Source of the DNA: an uncultured Roseovarius sp.
GTDB taxonomy: Bacteria; Pseudomonadota; Alphaproteobacteria; Rhodobacterales; Rhodobacteraceae
DNA length: 64,000 nucleotides
Assembly: GCF_913057115.1 (NCBI RefSeq)
Contig: NZ_CAJXNN010000002.1
Location: forward strand, 62,001 to 126,000
Direction of reading: 5' to 3'
The translations under genes were made by a program, and so were the position numbers. Below the pieces are notes generated by a model. That model was not told the origin of the DNA. It saw only the letters and a list, made by a program, of their open reading frames with translations, and made no database searches. Below, in pieces: positions 1-8,636 of the stretch. Every line of letters begins with the position of its first letter. Within the stretch, counting starts at the first letter, position 1.

Positions 1-1
1 C

Positions 2-619
2 GTCTGGAAAGAAGCCCCCTCCGACCAAGTGGCCCTTGCCATGCTGGACGGCGTGCGCGATCTGGGCCTGAATTGGAGCGATGCCGCACGCCGCTTCGTG
101 GCGCGGGTTGAACTCGTCCGCGACGGCAGCGACACTCTGCCCGACATGCGCGAGACCACATTGCTCAATACACTGGACGGCTGGCTCTTGCCGCATCTGA
201 CAGGGCTCAAAACCGCACAGGACTGGAAAGGCTTCGATATGCTCGACGCCCTGCGCGCGCGGCTGACATGGGACCAGATGCAACATCTGGATGCCGCCGC
301 CCCGGCGCATTTCACCACGCCCTTGGGCCGTCGCATTCCCATCGACTACAGCGGCGAAACCCCGGTAATCTCGCTTCGCCTACAAGAAATGTTCGGCCAA
401 ACCACGCACCCGATGGTCGGGCACACGCCCTTGCGGGTCACCCTTCTTTCCCCCGCTGGACGTCCAGTGCAAACCACCATGGACATCCCCGGTTTCTGGG
501 CCAATTCCTATGCCGATGTCCGCAAGGATATGCGCGGGCGCTACCCCAAACATCCATGGCCCAAAGATCCGACCGAGGCAGACCCGACCCTGCGCGCGAA
601 ACCTCGCAAGGGCCAATAA
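2..619 (+). CDS. hrpB: ATP-dependent helicase HrpB, C-terminal part (5' end outside window)
   Basis: The frame is open from base 2, so the gene begins before the window and only about 205 C-terminal residues are seen. The tail has features of the HrpB C-terminal domain, including the stretch FWANSYADVRKDMRGRYPKH followed by PWPKDP, which closes HrpB-type DEAH-box helicases. HrpB proteins are putative DEAH RNA helicases of uncertain role in bacteria. The helicase core (Walker A, DEAH) is not visible. The gene is followed by an AT-rich 74-base gap before the Nudix gene on the same strand. Family assignment is firm from the C-terminal signature; function is by family only. Confidence 0.85.
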   Translation, partial: VWKEAPSDQVALAMLDGVRDLGLNWSDAARRFVARVELVRDGSDTLPDMRETTLLNTLDGWLLPHLTGLKTAQDWKGFDMLDALRARLTWDQMQHLDAAAPAHFTTPLGRRIPIDYSGETPVISLRLQEMFGQTTHPMVGHTPLRVTLLSPAGRPVQTTMDIPGFWANSYADVRKDMRGRYPKHPWPKDPTEADPTLRAKPRKGQ

Positions 620-693
620 TTTGCATTTCCAAACTATCCACATATATTGGAGCGATAATAATTATTTAACCTTGAGCAGACACAGACGTTCTT

Positions 694-1152
694 ATGACCG
701 AAGGAATAAAGAGAGCATGGGCTGAAATGGTCCAGCCGTTGCTGCGGCGCCCCCCCGAATGTCAGGTGGCGGCGCTTTGTCTGCGCGAAGGGCCTCGCGG
801 CTCCAAGGTGCTTTTGATCACCAGCCGCGACACAGGCCGTTGGGTCATTCCCAAAGGCTGGCTGATGGAAGGCAAAACCGCCCGCGAAGCCGCACAAGCC
901 GAGGCATGGGAAGAGGCTGGCGTACAAGCCGCCAATGTCGAAGCCGACCCTATCGGCAGCTATACCTACGACAAGCGCCTTGATGATGGGTATGTCACGC
1001 CTGTCGATGTCCACGTGTACAAGATGGTTGTCACCGACCTCGTCGATATTTTCCCGGAAGCCCGAGAACGGACACGCAAATGGGTTAGCCCGGCCGAGGC
1101 TGCTGAAATGGTCGAAGAACCCGGCCTTCAGGCGCTTTTCCAAGGACTGTAA
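694..1152 (+). CDS. Nudix hydrolase with degenerate Nudix box
   Basis: A 152-residue protein with a single Nudix fold. The box begins near PKGWLMEGKTAREAA and ends AEAWEEAGV, so the two Glu residues of EExG that bind metal are present, while the first Glu of the canonical box is Lys and the Arg of REUxEE is Ala. This pattern recurs in small alphaproteobacterial Nudix proteins related to diphosphoinositol-polyphosphate hydrolases, so it is probably a subfamily trait rather than decay. The substrate is unknown; hydrolysis of a nucleoside-diphosphate-linked compound or inorganic polyphosphate is inferred from the family. Its stop codon overlaps the candidate Pho box in front of the phosphate transporter. 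Confidence 0.85.
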   Translation: MTEGIKRAWAEMVQPLLRRPPECQVAALCLREGPRGSKVLLITSRDTGRWVIPKGWLMEGKTAREAAQAEAWEEAGVQAANVEADPIGSYTYDKRLDDGYVTPVDVHVYKMVVTDLVDIFPEARERTRKWVSPAEAAEMVEEPGLQALFQGL

Positions 1153-1175
1153 AAGTTTTGTAACGGTTTTATGAC
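1147..1175 (+). promoter_or_regulatory. Candidate Pho box (PhoB site) before pit
   Basis: Three 7-base units, CTGTAAA (1147), TTGTAAC (1158) and TTATGAC (1169), are spaced exactly 11 bases apart. This is the layout of PhoB direct repeats (CTGTCAT-like units at 11-base period). They lie about 75 bases before the phosphate transporter start. PhoB control of Pit transporters is known in other alphaproteobacteria. The individual matches are imperfect, so this is a candidate only. Confidence 0.35.
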
Positions 1176-1248
1176 GACCGCGCATTGATAATCCAGATCA
1201 GACCCACTAGCGGTGAGCCCCGAACGCGCTATTGGGGAGGCTGCGATT

Positions 1249-2730
1249 GTGGCACAGACGCCTGAATCCAATCAGTGGAAAACACTGGACAAAGACCTCA
1301 ACCGGATTTCGCAAGTTGAATACGCGACGACCTATGTCTCGCGTCCGCTTATCGGCATGGGCCTTGCACTTGTCTTCATGTTCATCGCGGGCCTTGGGGC
1401 CGCGCTGTTCTTCGGCACCCACCCCAATAACATGGTCGTGGTCGCGGCTGCGGTGTTTGGCGCCTATATGGCGCTCAACATCGGGGCCAATGACGTGGCC
1501 AACAACATGGGACCCGCCGTGGGGGCCAATGCCCTGACCATGGGCGGGGCCATCGTGATTGCCGCCATTTGCGAATCCGCAGGCGCACTTTTGGCCGGGG
1601 GCGATGTGGTCTCCACCATCTCCAAGGGCATCATTGACCCCAAAAGCGTATCCGAAGCGCGCGTTTTCATCGGGGCCATGATGGCCGCGCTGATTTCGGC
1701 AGCGCTATGGGTCAACCTTGCCACCAAAGTGGGTGCACCGGTTTCAACAACCCATTCGGTAGTGGGGGGCGTCATGGGGGCCGGGATCGCGGCCGCAGGC
1801 TTTGCCGCCGTCAACTGGCCCACCATGGGCAAGATCGCCGCCAGTTGGGTGATCTCCCCGGTCTTGGGCGGGGTGATCGCGGCGCTGTTCTTGGCCCTCA
1901 TCAAATCGCGCATCATCTACCGCGAAGATAAAATCGCAGCCGCCCGCACTTGGGTACCGATCCTCGTGGGCATCATGGCAGGGGCCTTTGCCTCCTACCT
2001 TGCCCTCAAGGGCCTGAAACGGATCATCAAGATCGACATTCAAACAGCGCTCCTGATCGGTTTGGTGATCGGCCTTGCCATCTGGGCGCTCACCCGCCCC
2101 CTGATCCGCCGACAATCCGAAGGCATGGAAAACCGCAACAAATCCCTCAAGGTTTTGTTCGGCCTGCCGCTTGTATTCTCGGCCGCGCTTCTGTCCTTCG
2201 CCCATGGGGCCAATGACGTGGCCAATGCCGTGGGCCCCCTCGCCGCCATCGTCCACGCCAGCGAATTCGGCGTCGCGGCGGGCAAGGTCACCATCCCGAT
2301 GTGGGTCATGGTGATCGGGGCCTTCGGGATTTCCTTCGGCCTCTTCCTTTTTGGCCCGAAACTCATCCGCATGGTCGGCAGCCAGATCACCAAGCTGAAC
2401 CCAATGCGCGCCTATTGCGTCGCCCTGTCGGCGGCGATCACCGTGATCGTCGCCTCGTGGCTTGGCCTGCCGGTGAGCTCCACCCATATCGCCGTGGGTG
2501 GCGTCTTTGGCGTGGGGTTCTTCCGCGAATGGCATATGGAACGCCGCCTTCGCAACGGTCGGCGCGCCGCCGGGAAACCCAAGATCTTGGCCGTAGAAGA
2601 ACGCCGGCGCCGCAAACTCGTGCGCCGCAGTCACTTCATGACCATCGTCGCGGCATGGGTGATAACCGTTCCTGCCGCCGCCCTGATGTCGGCGCTCATC
2701 TTCCTGCTGATCAACTCAACACTGGCCTAA
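1249..2730 (+). CDS. pit: Low-affinity inorganic phosphate transporter, PiT family
   Basis: A polytopic membrane protein that takes up metal-phosphate with protons across the inner membrane. The internal duplication typical of PiT (PF01384) is clear: the first half carries GANDVANNMGPAVGANALT and the second half GANDVANAVGPLAA, each followed by a conserved PVSTTHS/PVSSTHIAVG segment. A longer frame opens at GTG 1213, but GTG 1249 has a strong GGGGAGG ribosome site eight bases upstream and gives a 493-residue protein starting MAQTPESNQ; that start is preferred. Its stop codon overlaps by three bases the stop of the convergent desaturase gene. Substrate phosphate is a family inference; sulfate uptake is a less likely alternative. 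Confidence 0.9.
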   Translation: MAQTPESNQWKTLDKDLNRISQVEYATTYVSRPLIGMGLALVFMFIAGLGAALFFGTHPNNMVVVAAAVFGAYMALNIGANDVANNMGPAVGANALTMGGAIVIAAICESAGALLAGGDVVSTISKGIIDPKSVSEARVFIGAMMAALISAALWVNLATKVGAPVSTTHSVVGGVMGAGIAAAGFAAVNWPTMGKIAASWVISPVLGGVIAALFLALIKSRIIYREDKIAAARTWVPILVGIMAGAFASYLALKGLKRIIKIDIQTALLIGLVIGLAIWALTRPLIRRQSEGMENRNKSLKVLFGLPLVFSAALLSFAHGANDVANAVGPLAAIVHASEFGVAAGKVTIPMWVMVIGAFGISFGLFLFGPKLIRMVGSQITKLNPMRAYCVALSAAITVIVASWLGLPVSSTHIAVGGVFGVGFFREWHMERRLRNGRRAAGKPKILAVEERRRRKLVRRSHFMTIVAAWVITVPAAALMSALIFLLINSTLA

Positions 2731-3719
2731 CCCCGCCGCCCACGGCGATCTTTCAGCGCCTCATGCGCGTCAACCGTGCCGTCGTGGAAGGTGCCAAACC
2801 ACTTGTCCCATGGCATCTCAAGGTTGCCATAGTTCACCTCGAAATACCGGTGGTGCATCTGGTGATGGAAGGTCCCAAGCGCCAGTTGCTTGCGATCCTT
2901 GACCAACAAATCCTCGTACCCGGTGTGCGAGGTCGCCGCCGTCAAAGACTGATGCTGCATATGGAACAGAATATGCAGCGGATGCGCCGGCACGATGCAA
3001 TGCACAAGGATCGAACTGAAGAAAATCAGATGCTCTACCGGATGCATGGATAACCCCGACCAAGGCCCGACATTCACGTTCCGATGATGCAACGCATGCG
3101 CCAACTTATAAAGCGGCCCCCAATGCAAGGCCCGATGCACCCAGTAGAAGTGAAACGAAATCCAAACCGGCGTCAGCAGAAAAATCAGCACGAACCAAAC
3201 CGGGCTATCGGCCCATGCCAGCACCGGAATCCACCCGTTGCCCATAAGCCAGAACATCAAAACTTCATAAGCGGTCCAAAAGCCTACACCGCTGAACAAG
3301 GTCCAGAACATGTTGTCCCGCACCTGCCCGCCAAAGGTGAACTGCCGCCCCTTCACCATCAACTCTCGCGGATCGAACTTCAGGCGATCCCCCTGCCCGC
3401 GACGCATGTAGAAAAACCAATGCAAGCCCCCGGCAACCACTGACATCAGCACGATATTGCGCAGCCAGATGAAGGCGACCCAGTCAAGCGACAGGGTTTT
3501 CGTTGTCTCCAAGGACGGCTGAAACCACGCCCAGGTGATCAAGGCGACGACAACCAGAATGCTGTTTTCCGCCAAACGCAGCCACCGTGCGGCGATCCAT
3601 TGCACCATGCGCGCCGGATTTGGCGGCCATGAAAAGAACGGCGAAACCGCAATCGGCACCTCCGGCACATGATTCCAACCGGGCAATGTTTTTGACTCTG
3701 ACGGGGTCTTGTCCTGCAT
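2727..3719 (-). CDS. Sterol desaturase / fatty acid hydroxylase family protein
   Basis: A 330-residue integral membrane di-iron oxygenase. The three histidine clusters of the superfamily (PF04116) are present: HFYWVHR, HALHHRN and FHHQMHHRYF, with several hydrophobic segments between residues ~40 and 200. The start at 3719 is chosen because an AAAGGA ribosome site sits just upstream; the frame can be extended to 3758 without one. The substrate cannot be told from sequence; bacterial members hydroxylate or desaturate fatty acyl chains, sterol-like lipids or carotenoids. It is transcribed divergently from a LysR regulator, which may control it. Confidence 0.85.
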   Translation of the reverse strand: MQDKTPSESKTLPGWNHVPEVPIAVSPFFSWPPNPARMVQWIAARWLRLAENSILVVVALITWAWFQPSLETTKTLSLDWVAFIWLRNIVLMSVVAGGLHWFFYMRRGQGDRLKFDPRELMVKGRQFTFGGQVRDNMFWTLFSGVGFWTAYEVLMFWLMGNGWIPVLAWADSPVWFVLIFLLTPVWISFHFYWVHRALHWGPLYKLAHALHHRNVNVGPWSGLSMHPVEHLIFFSSILVHCIVPAHPLHILFHMQHQSLTAATSHTGYEDLLVKDRKQLALGTFHHQMHHRYFEVNYGNLEMPWDKWFGTFHDGTVDAHEALKDRRGRRG

Positions 3720-3776
3720 GGCTGTTCCTTTCCCTATCTCACGAAAAGCTTGCCACACCGCCCCTTCCCGGAAAAA

Positions 3777-3802
3777 CTGAAATAAGTGATAAATGATTTC
3801 AG
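3777..3802. promoter_or_regulatory. Inverted repeat, candidate LysR operator
   Basis: CTGAAAT (3777-3783) and ATTTCAG (3796-3802) form a perfect 7-bp inverted repeat with a 12-base spacer. It lies in the 90-base gap between the divergent desaturase and LysR genes, where a LysR regulator normally binds its own and its target promoter. It overlaps the ATG at 3793, which argues for the LysR start at 3811. Confidence 0.4.
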
Positions 3803-3810
3803 GTTTTCAT

Positions 3811-4752
3811 ATGTCAGATCAAATAAGCCCCCTCCGCCTCTCGCTGCGCGCCTTGCGCGCCTTTACCGCGACGGTCGATCACGGCTCCATCAGCGCGGCG
3901 GCGCAAGCCCTGAATGTGGCTCCCTCCGCTGTCTCGGCTTTGCTGGATCAGGTCGAGGGAGAGTTTGGCGCCACGCTTTTGATCCGCAGCCGCGCCCGCG
4001 GCGTCGTCGCCACAGCCGAGGGGCGGCGCATGGCCAACCGCTTCCGCCGCTTGCTCGAAGACTATGCCGAGATCATCGAAGACGGCCATGAAATCGCCAA
4101 GGGCATGCAGGGCACGCTGCGGGTGGGCTATTATGCCCCCGTCGCCCCGGCCTTCCTGCCATCGGTGCTGAAACCGCTGATGCAGGCCAACCCCGGCCTA
4201 CGCCTCGACCTTCGGGAAACCGACAACGACACGGCACAGGAGAGCCTGCTGGCCGGGGGTTTGGATGTCATCCTCTTCGCCGGGCAGGACATCCGCGCCG
4301 GCATCGAAACCCACAGCCTTCTTGATTTGCCGCCCTATGTCCTTGTTCCCGCCGCACACCCCTTGGCCGCACAGGACAGGACCACGCTGCAAGAGGTCGC
4401 CACCTACCCCCTGATCGAACTGAACCGCCCGCTCGCGCGGCCCTATGTCGCCCGGCTTTTCGCAGATCAAAACCTAACCCCGCAGGTCATCGCCCAAGCC
4501 AATACCACCGAAATGGTTCGTAGCCTTGTCGGCGCCGACCTTGGCCTAGCCATTCTCGCCATGCGCCCCCGTACTCAAACAAGCTATGCCGGGGATACGC
4601 TCCGCGCTCTTCCGCTCGACCCAGACCTACCGCGCCTGCACCTCCTCTCGGGGAAAATACCCGGTCAGAACCGCAGGCTTGTGTCGGCCTTCATCGACGC
4701 CCTGCACGGTTGGGCGCAAAGCGCGTCTGCCTTGGAATTTTCAGTGCGTTAA
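3811..4752 (+). CDS. LysR-family transcriptional regulator
   Basis: A 313-residue regulator with an N-terminal winged helix-turn-helix (about residues 8-65, SLRALRAFTATVDHGSIS, then AAAQALNVAPSAVSALLDQV) and a periplasmic-binding-like effector domain (about 90-290). An upstream ATG at 3793 would add six residues but overlaps a likely operator. The gene is divergent from the desaturase gene and convergent with gnd, overlapping the gnd stop by four bases. The effector is unknown. Control of the neighbouring desaturase gene is inferred only from the divergent arrangement. Confidence 0.88.
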   Translation: MSDQISPLRLSLRALRAFTATVDHGSISAAAQALNVAPSAVSALLDQVEGEFGATLLIRSRARGVVATAEGRRMANRFRRLLEDYAEIIEDGHEIAKGMQGTLRVGYYAPVAPAFLPSVLKPLMQANPGLRLDLRETDNDTAQESLLAGGLDVILFAGQDIRAGIETHSLLDLPPYVLVPAAHPLAAQDRTTLQEVATYPLIELNRPLARPYVARLFADQNLTPQVIAQANTTEMVRSLVGADLGLAILAMRPRTQTSYAGDTLRALPLDPDLPRLHLLSGKIPGQNRRLVSAFIDALHGWAQSASALEFSVR

Positions 4753-6149
4753 TCCCACCAAGGCCCATGGTGCTTGCCGCTTTCGCCAAGCCGCTCAAAC
4801 CCGTGGTGACCAAAGAAATCACGCTGCGCCTGAATGATATTGGCGGTCCCATGGCCCTGCCGCATGCTGTCATACCACGAAAGCGCCGCCGACAACGCAG
4901 GCACCGCATGACCGCCCTGCACGGCCCCGGCCACAACCTCACGCAGCGCCGGAATGCTGGCCGCCAACATCTGCGCAAAGCGCGGCGCAAGGATCAACTG
5001 CCCGGCGGGCAACTCCCCCCGGAAGGCCTCGGAAATATCGTCCAACAGCGCCGACCGGATAATGCAGCCCGCGCGCCAAATCTCGGCAATCCGCGCATAA
5101 TCCAAGGGCCAGTCATATTCCTTCGCCGCCGCTTCCAAAATCCGAAACCCCTGCGCATAGCCAAGGATGCGCGCCGCAAGGAAAGCCTCGGCCAAGGTCT
5201 CGCGCGGCACATCCAACGCATGGCACGCCCCGCCAAGAATCCCCTCGGCGGTCTGGCGTGTCTCTTTTTCCGATGACCAACTGCGCGCGCCCACGGCGGC
5301 CTCGATCGTATTGGCCGCCTGTCCCATGCGCACGGCCTCAACCACGGTCCAGCGGCCGGTGCCCTTCTGGCCCGCCGCATCCTTGATCACATCCACCATC
5401 GGGTGGCCGGTTTGCGGATCATCATATTGCAGGGCCTTGCCCGTGATCTCGACCAGATAGGATTTCAGCGCGCCGTTGTTCCATTCCTCGAAAATCTGGC
5501 CAATCTCCGCCGGGGCAAGCGCCTTGCCATGGCGCATCAACCCATAAATCTCGGCGATCATCTGCATATCGGCATATTCAATGCCGTTATGCACCGTCTT
5601 GACGAAATGCCCAGCCCCATCGGGCCCAAGGTGATCGACACAAGGGTCCCCCTCGAACCGGGCCGCAATGTCGCGCAGGATCGGGCGCAACTGCTGCCAG
5701 CTATGCGCGCTGCCGCCCACCATCATCGAGGGGCCAAATCGCGCGCCTTTTTCACCACCCGACACACCCATCCCGACGAAGTGAATGTCATGCTCTGCCA
5801 AAGCGGCGGTTCGCCGCCGGGTGTCATGGAAATTCGCATTGCCGCCGTCGATGATCGTATCGCCCGGCGCCAATAAAGGCGTCACCGCTTCGATCATCGC
5901 ATCCATCGGCGCGCCCGACGGGATCATAAACAGGATCACCCTTGGCGTCACAAGACCTTGAACAAAACTCTCAAGCGTCTCATGCGGGTGCAACTTCGCG
6001 CCAAGCTCCCCCGCTTCATTCACAAACGGGGCGATCCACTCAACCTCGCGGTTGGTCACCGCCACCTCAAACCCGCTTTCGGCCATGTTCAGCGCAAGTG
6101 CGCTACCCATGGTACCCAGCCCATAAACCCCGATTTGTGCCTTTGGCAT
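4749..6149 (-). CDS. gnd: 6-phosphogluconate dehydrogenase, decarboxylating
   Basis: Oxidises 6-phosphogluconate to ribulose 5-phosphate and CO2 with NADP+, in the oxidative pentose phosphate pathway. The 466-residue length is normal for the long homodimeric form. The Rossmann start is IGVYGLGTMGSALALNMAESG, VSGGEKGARFGPSMMVGG is the substrate loop, and GHFVKTVHNGIEYADMQ holds the catalytic Lys and the HNGIEY signature. The C-terminal tail GTANIIQAQRDFFGHHGFER is also typical. It stands alone, with its stop overlapping that of the convergent LysR gene. Confidence 0.95.
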   Translation of the reverse strand: MPKAQIGVYGLGTMGSALALNMAESGFEVAVTNREVEWIAPFVNEAGELGAKLHPHETLESFVQGLVTPRVILFMIPSGAPMDAMIEAVTPLLAPGDTIIDGGNANFHDTRRRTAALAEHDIHFVGMGVSGGEKGARFGPSMMVGGSAHSWQQLRPILRDIAARFEGDPCVDHLGPDGAGHFVKTVHNGIEYADMQMIAEIYGLMRHGKALAPAEIGQIFEEWNNGALKSYLVEITGKALQYDDPQTGHPMVDVIKDAAGQKGTGRWTVVEAVRMGQAANTIEAAVGARSWSSEKETRQTAEGILGGACHALDVPRETLAEAFLAARILGYAQGFRILEAAAKEYDWPLDYARIAEIWRAGCIIRSALLDDISEAFRGELPAGQLILAPRFAQMLAASIPALREVVAGAVQGGHAVPALSAALSWYDSMRQGHGTANIIQAQRDFFGHHGFERLGESGKHHGPWWD

Positions 6150-6225
6150 ATCAGCCCCTGTTAGCGATCACAGGCTTCAGCCTACTGAAATGGTCCGCAG
6201 GCGCAAGCCATCCCGGCACGCCGGA

Positions 6226-7152
6226 TCAAACACCCAGACACCACCGCATGATCGCCTTTTGCGCATGCAGACGATTTTCGGCCTCATCGAAGATGACCGA
6301 GTGCGGCCCGTCCATCACCGCACTTGTCGCCTCATCCTCGCGGTGCGCGGGCAGGCAATGCATGAACAAGGCATCGGGTTTCGCCGCTGCCATCAGGCGC
6401 TCATCCACCTGATAGGGGCGCAGCATATTGTGCCGCCGCTCCTTGGTGGATTGGCTGTCATGCATGCTGACCCAAGTATCGGTCACCACCAGATCAGCAC
6501 CCTCAACGGCTTTCATCGGGTCACGCTCAATCTGCACCGTGCTACCTTTACTGCGCGCCAACCCGATAAACTCATCCTCCGGATCCAGTTGCGACGGCCC
6601 CGTAAAGGTCAGGTCGAACCCAAACTGCCCTGCGGCATGCAGGAAGGAGGAACAAACGTTATTGCCATCCCCCGACCACACCACCTTTTTCCCGGTGATA
6701 GGGCCACGGTGCTCCTCATAGGTCATGACATCGGCCATGATTTGGCAAGGGTGGGTGCGGTCGGTCAGGCCATTGATCACCGGCACATCGGCATATTCCG
6801 CCATCTCCAAGAGAACCGATTCATCAAAGGTCCGGATCATGATCAGGTCAACGTAACGCGACAGGACACGCGCCGTATCGGCAATGGTCTCACCATGGCC
6901 CAACTGCATGTCGGCCCCGGACAAGACCATCGTCTGCCCGCCCATTTGCCGGACGCCAACGTCAAAGGACACGCGCGTCCGGGTCGAGGGTTTTTCAAAG
7001 ATCAAAGCGACCATATGACCGTCCAACGGCATTTGGTCATCAGGCGTGCCACGCGGTCGACCCTTGCGCGCATCCTTCATTGCGCGTGCATTGTCGATCA
7101 TCTGCCGCAGATCATCTGTCTCAGTCTTATGGATATCCAGAAAATGGTTCAT
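6226..7152 (-). CDS. argF: Ornithine carbamoyltransferase
   Basis: Forms citrulline from ornithine and carbamoyl phosphate in arginine synthesis, in the cytosol. The 308-residue chain has STRTR (carbamoyl phosphate binding), [12 protein letters not shown] and the HCLPAH motif with the active Cys. It follows argD with a 32-base gap on the same strand, so the two are probably one transcript. This argD-argF pairing is common in Rhodobacterales. Confidence 0.95.
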   Translation of the reverse strand: MNHFLDIHKTETDDLRQMIDNARAMKDARKGRPRGTPDDQMPLDGHMVALIFEKPSTRTRVSFDVGVRQMGGQTMVLSGADMQLGHGETIADTARVLSRYVDLIMIRTFDESVLLEMAEYADVPVINGLTDRTHPCQIMADVMTYEEHRGPITGKKVVWSGDGNNVCSSFLHAAGQFGFDLTFTGPSQLDPEDEFIGLARSKGSTVQIERDPMKAVEGADLVVTDTWVSMHDSQSTKERRHNMLRPYQVDERLMAAAKPDALFMHCLPAHREDEATSAVMDGPHSVIFDEAENRLHAQKAIMRWCLGV

Positions 7153-7184
7153 TTGTCGTCTTTCACTTCAAAGCTCTGACTGCA

Positions 7185-8372
7185 TCAGGCCGTTTGCATC
7201 GCTTGTTCAACTTGGGTGGCGGCGGCATCAAGGCGGCGCAGGGCCTCCCCGATGTCCTCGTCCGAGATATTGAGCGCCGGCAGAAGCCGCACCACGTTAT
7301 CAGCCGCCGGAACGGTGGTGACTTCGGCCTCATAACCCGCCGCAACCACATCGGTATTCGCCGCCTTGCAGATCAGCCCCAGCATCAGGCCCTGACCGCG
7401 CACGCCCTCGAATACCTCCGGATGCGCTGCAACCAAGCCTTCCAACCCTTGGCGCAACAACCCCGCCTTGCGGCTCACCTCCTGCAAAAACGCAGGCTCG
7501 GCCACGATCTCCATCACCTTCGCGCCCACGGCACAGGCCAAGGGGTTACCGCCATAGGTGGACCCATGCGTGCCCGCCGTCATACCGCTGGCCGCATTCT
7601 CAGTGGCCAGCACAGCCCCCAGTGGGAAGCCCCCACCGATGCCCTTGGCCACCATCATGATGTCAGGGTCCACCCCAGCCCACTCATGGGCAAACAGCTT
7701 CCCGGTCCGGCCCATGCCGCATTGCACCTCATCCAAAATCAACAGGATGCCGTGATCATCACACAGATCGCGCAACCCCTTCAGGCATTGATCGGGCAGC
7801 GGGCGGATGCCGCCCTCGCCCTGCACAGGCTCAATCAGGATCGCGGCGGTGTTCTCGTTGATCGCCGCGTGCAGGCCCTCGTGATCGCCCCATGCCACAT
7901 GCTGAAAGCCCGGCAAAAGCGGCCCAAAGCCCTTGGTCATCTTCTCTGATCCTGCGGCGGCAATCGCCGCATGCGACCGGCCATGGAACGACCCTTCAAA
8001 GGCGATGATCTCGACCCGCTCGGGCTGCACCTTCTCGTAGAAATACTTGCGCGCCATCTTCACCGCCAATTCACAAGACTCCGTCCCGGAATTGGTGAAA
8101 AACACCGTGTCGGCAAAGGTGGCTTCTACCAGCTTATCGGCAAGCGCCTGCTGCTGCGGAATGTCATACAGGTTCGAGGTATGCCACAGCTTGCCCGCCT
8201 GCTCGGTTAGCGCCTCCACAAGCGCAGGGTTGGCATGGCCCAAGGCATTCACCGCAATCCCGGCGCCCAGATCCAAAAATCGGCGCCCATCTTCCTCAAT
8301 CAGCCAGCTTCCCTCGCCTTTGACGAAGGTCAAAGGCGCACGGTTATAGGTCGGAAGGACAGACGGGATCAT
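7185..8372 (-). CDS. argD: Acetylornithine aminotransferase (class III)
   Basis: A PLP enzyme that converts N-acetylglutamate semialdehyde to N-acetylornithine; many ArgD proteins also act on succinyl-diaminopimelate semialdehyde, relevant because dapD and dapE lie further along. The 395 residues include FTNSGTESCELAVKMARKY, the LLILDEVQCGMGRTGK segment with the PLP-binding Asp, and the Schiff-base Lys region MMVAKGIGGGFPLGA. First gene of an argD-argF unit. Class III aminotransferases are easy to confuse, but the link to argF supports ArgD. Confidence 0.93.
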   Translation of the reverse strand: MIPSVLPTYNRAPLTFVKGEGSWLIEEDGRRFLDLGAGIAVNALGHANPALVEALTEQAGKLWHTSNLYDIPQQQALADKLVEATFADTVFFTNSGTESCELAVKMARKYFYEKVQPERVEIIAFEGSFHGRSHAAIAAAGSEKMTKGFGPLLPGFQHVAWGDHEGLHAAINENTAAILIEPVQGEGGIRPLPDQCLKGLRDLCDDHGILLILDEVQCGMGRTGKLFAHEWAGVDPDIMMVAKGIGGGFPLGAVLATENAASGMTAGTHGSTYGGNPLACAVGAKVMEIVAEPAFLQEVSRKAGLLRQGLEGLVAAHPEVFEGVRGQGLMLGLICKAANTDVVAAGYEAEVTTVPAADNVVRLLPALNISDEDIGEALRRLDAAATQVEQAMQTA

Positions 8373-8636
8373 GGATGTATCCTTTGTTCAAGAAGCTCTC
8401 TAGGTGCCGCATGGCACAGGCTAAGTCAATCATTTGGGGGGTTGGCGGCGCGACATGCGCCATGGATCAAAAGGGTGACGGACGTCAGGCGCGGGTGCGT
8501 CGGCGTCGGGTCTCGGAATATGTCACAGGTTTGATCATGGCGGCGGTGTAGCGCGATCCTTGCCGCAAGGGAAGGCATTTTTGCCCGCGCCACTTTGGGC
8601 TTGTCCAAAGCGCGCAAAAAGATCACTGCATAGCCC

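Noticed and set aside
1744-2634. Long minus-strand frame over the phosphate transporter
   Set aside because: It mirrors the PiT gene in another frame, is rich in Asp/Gly/His and has no ribosome site.
8462-8551. A 29-codon ORF upstream of the EamA gene with a basic patch RVRRRR
   Set aside because: It has no ribosome site, is very short and no homologue is known to me. It may still be real, but cannot be supported.
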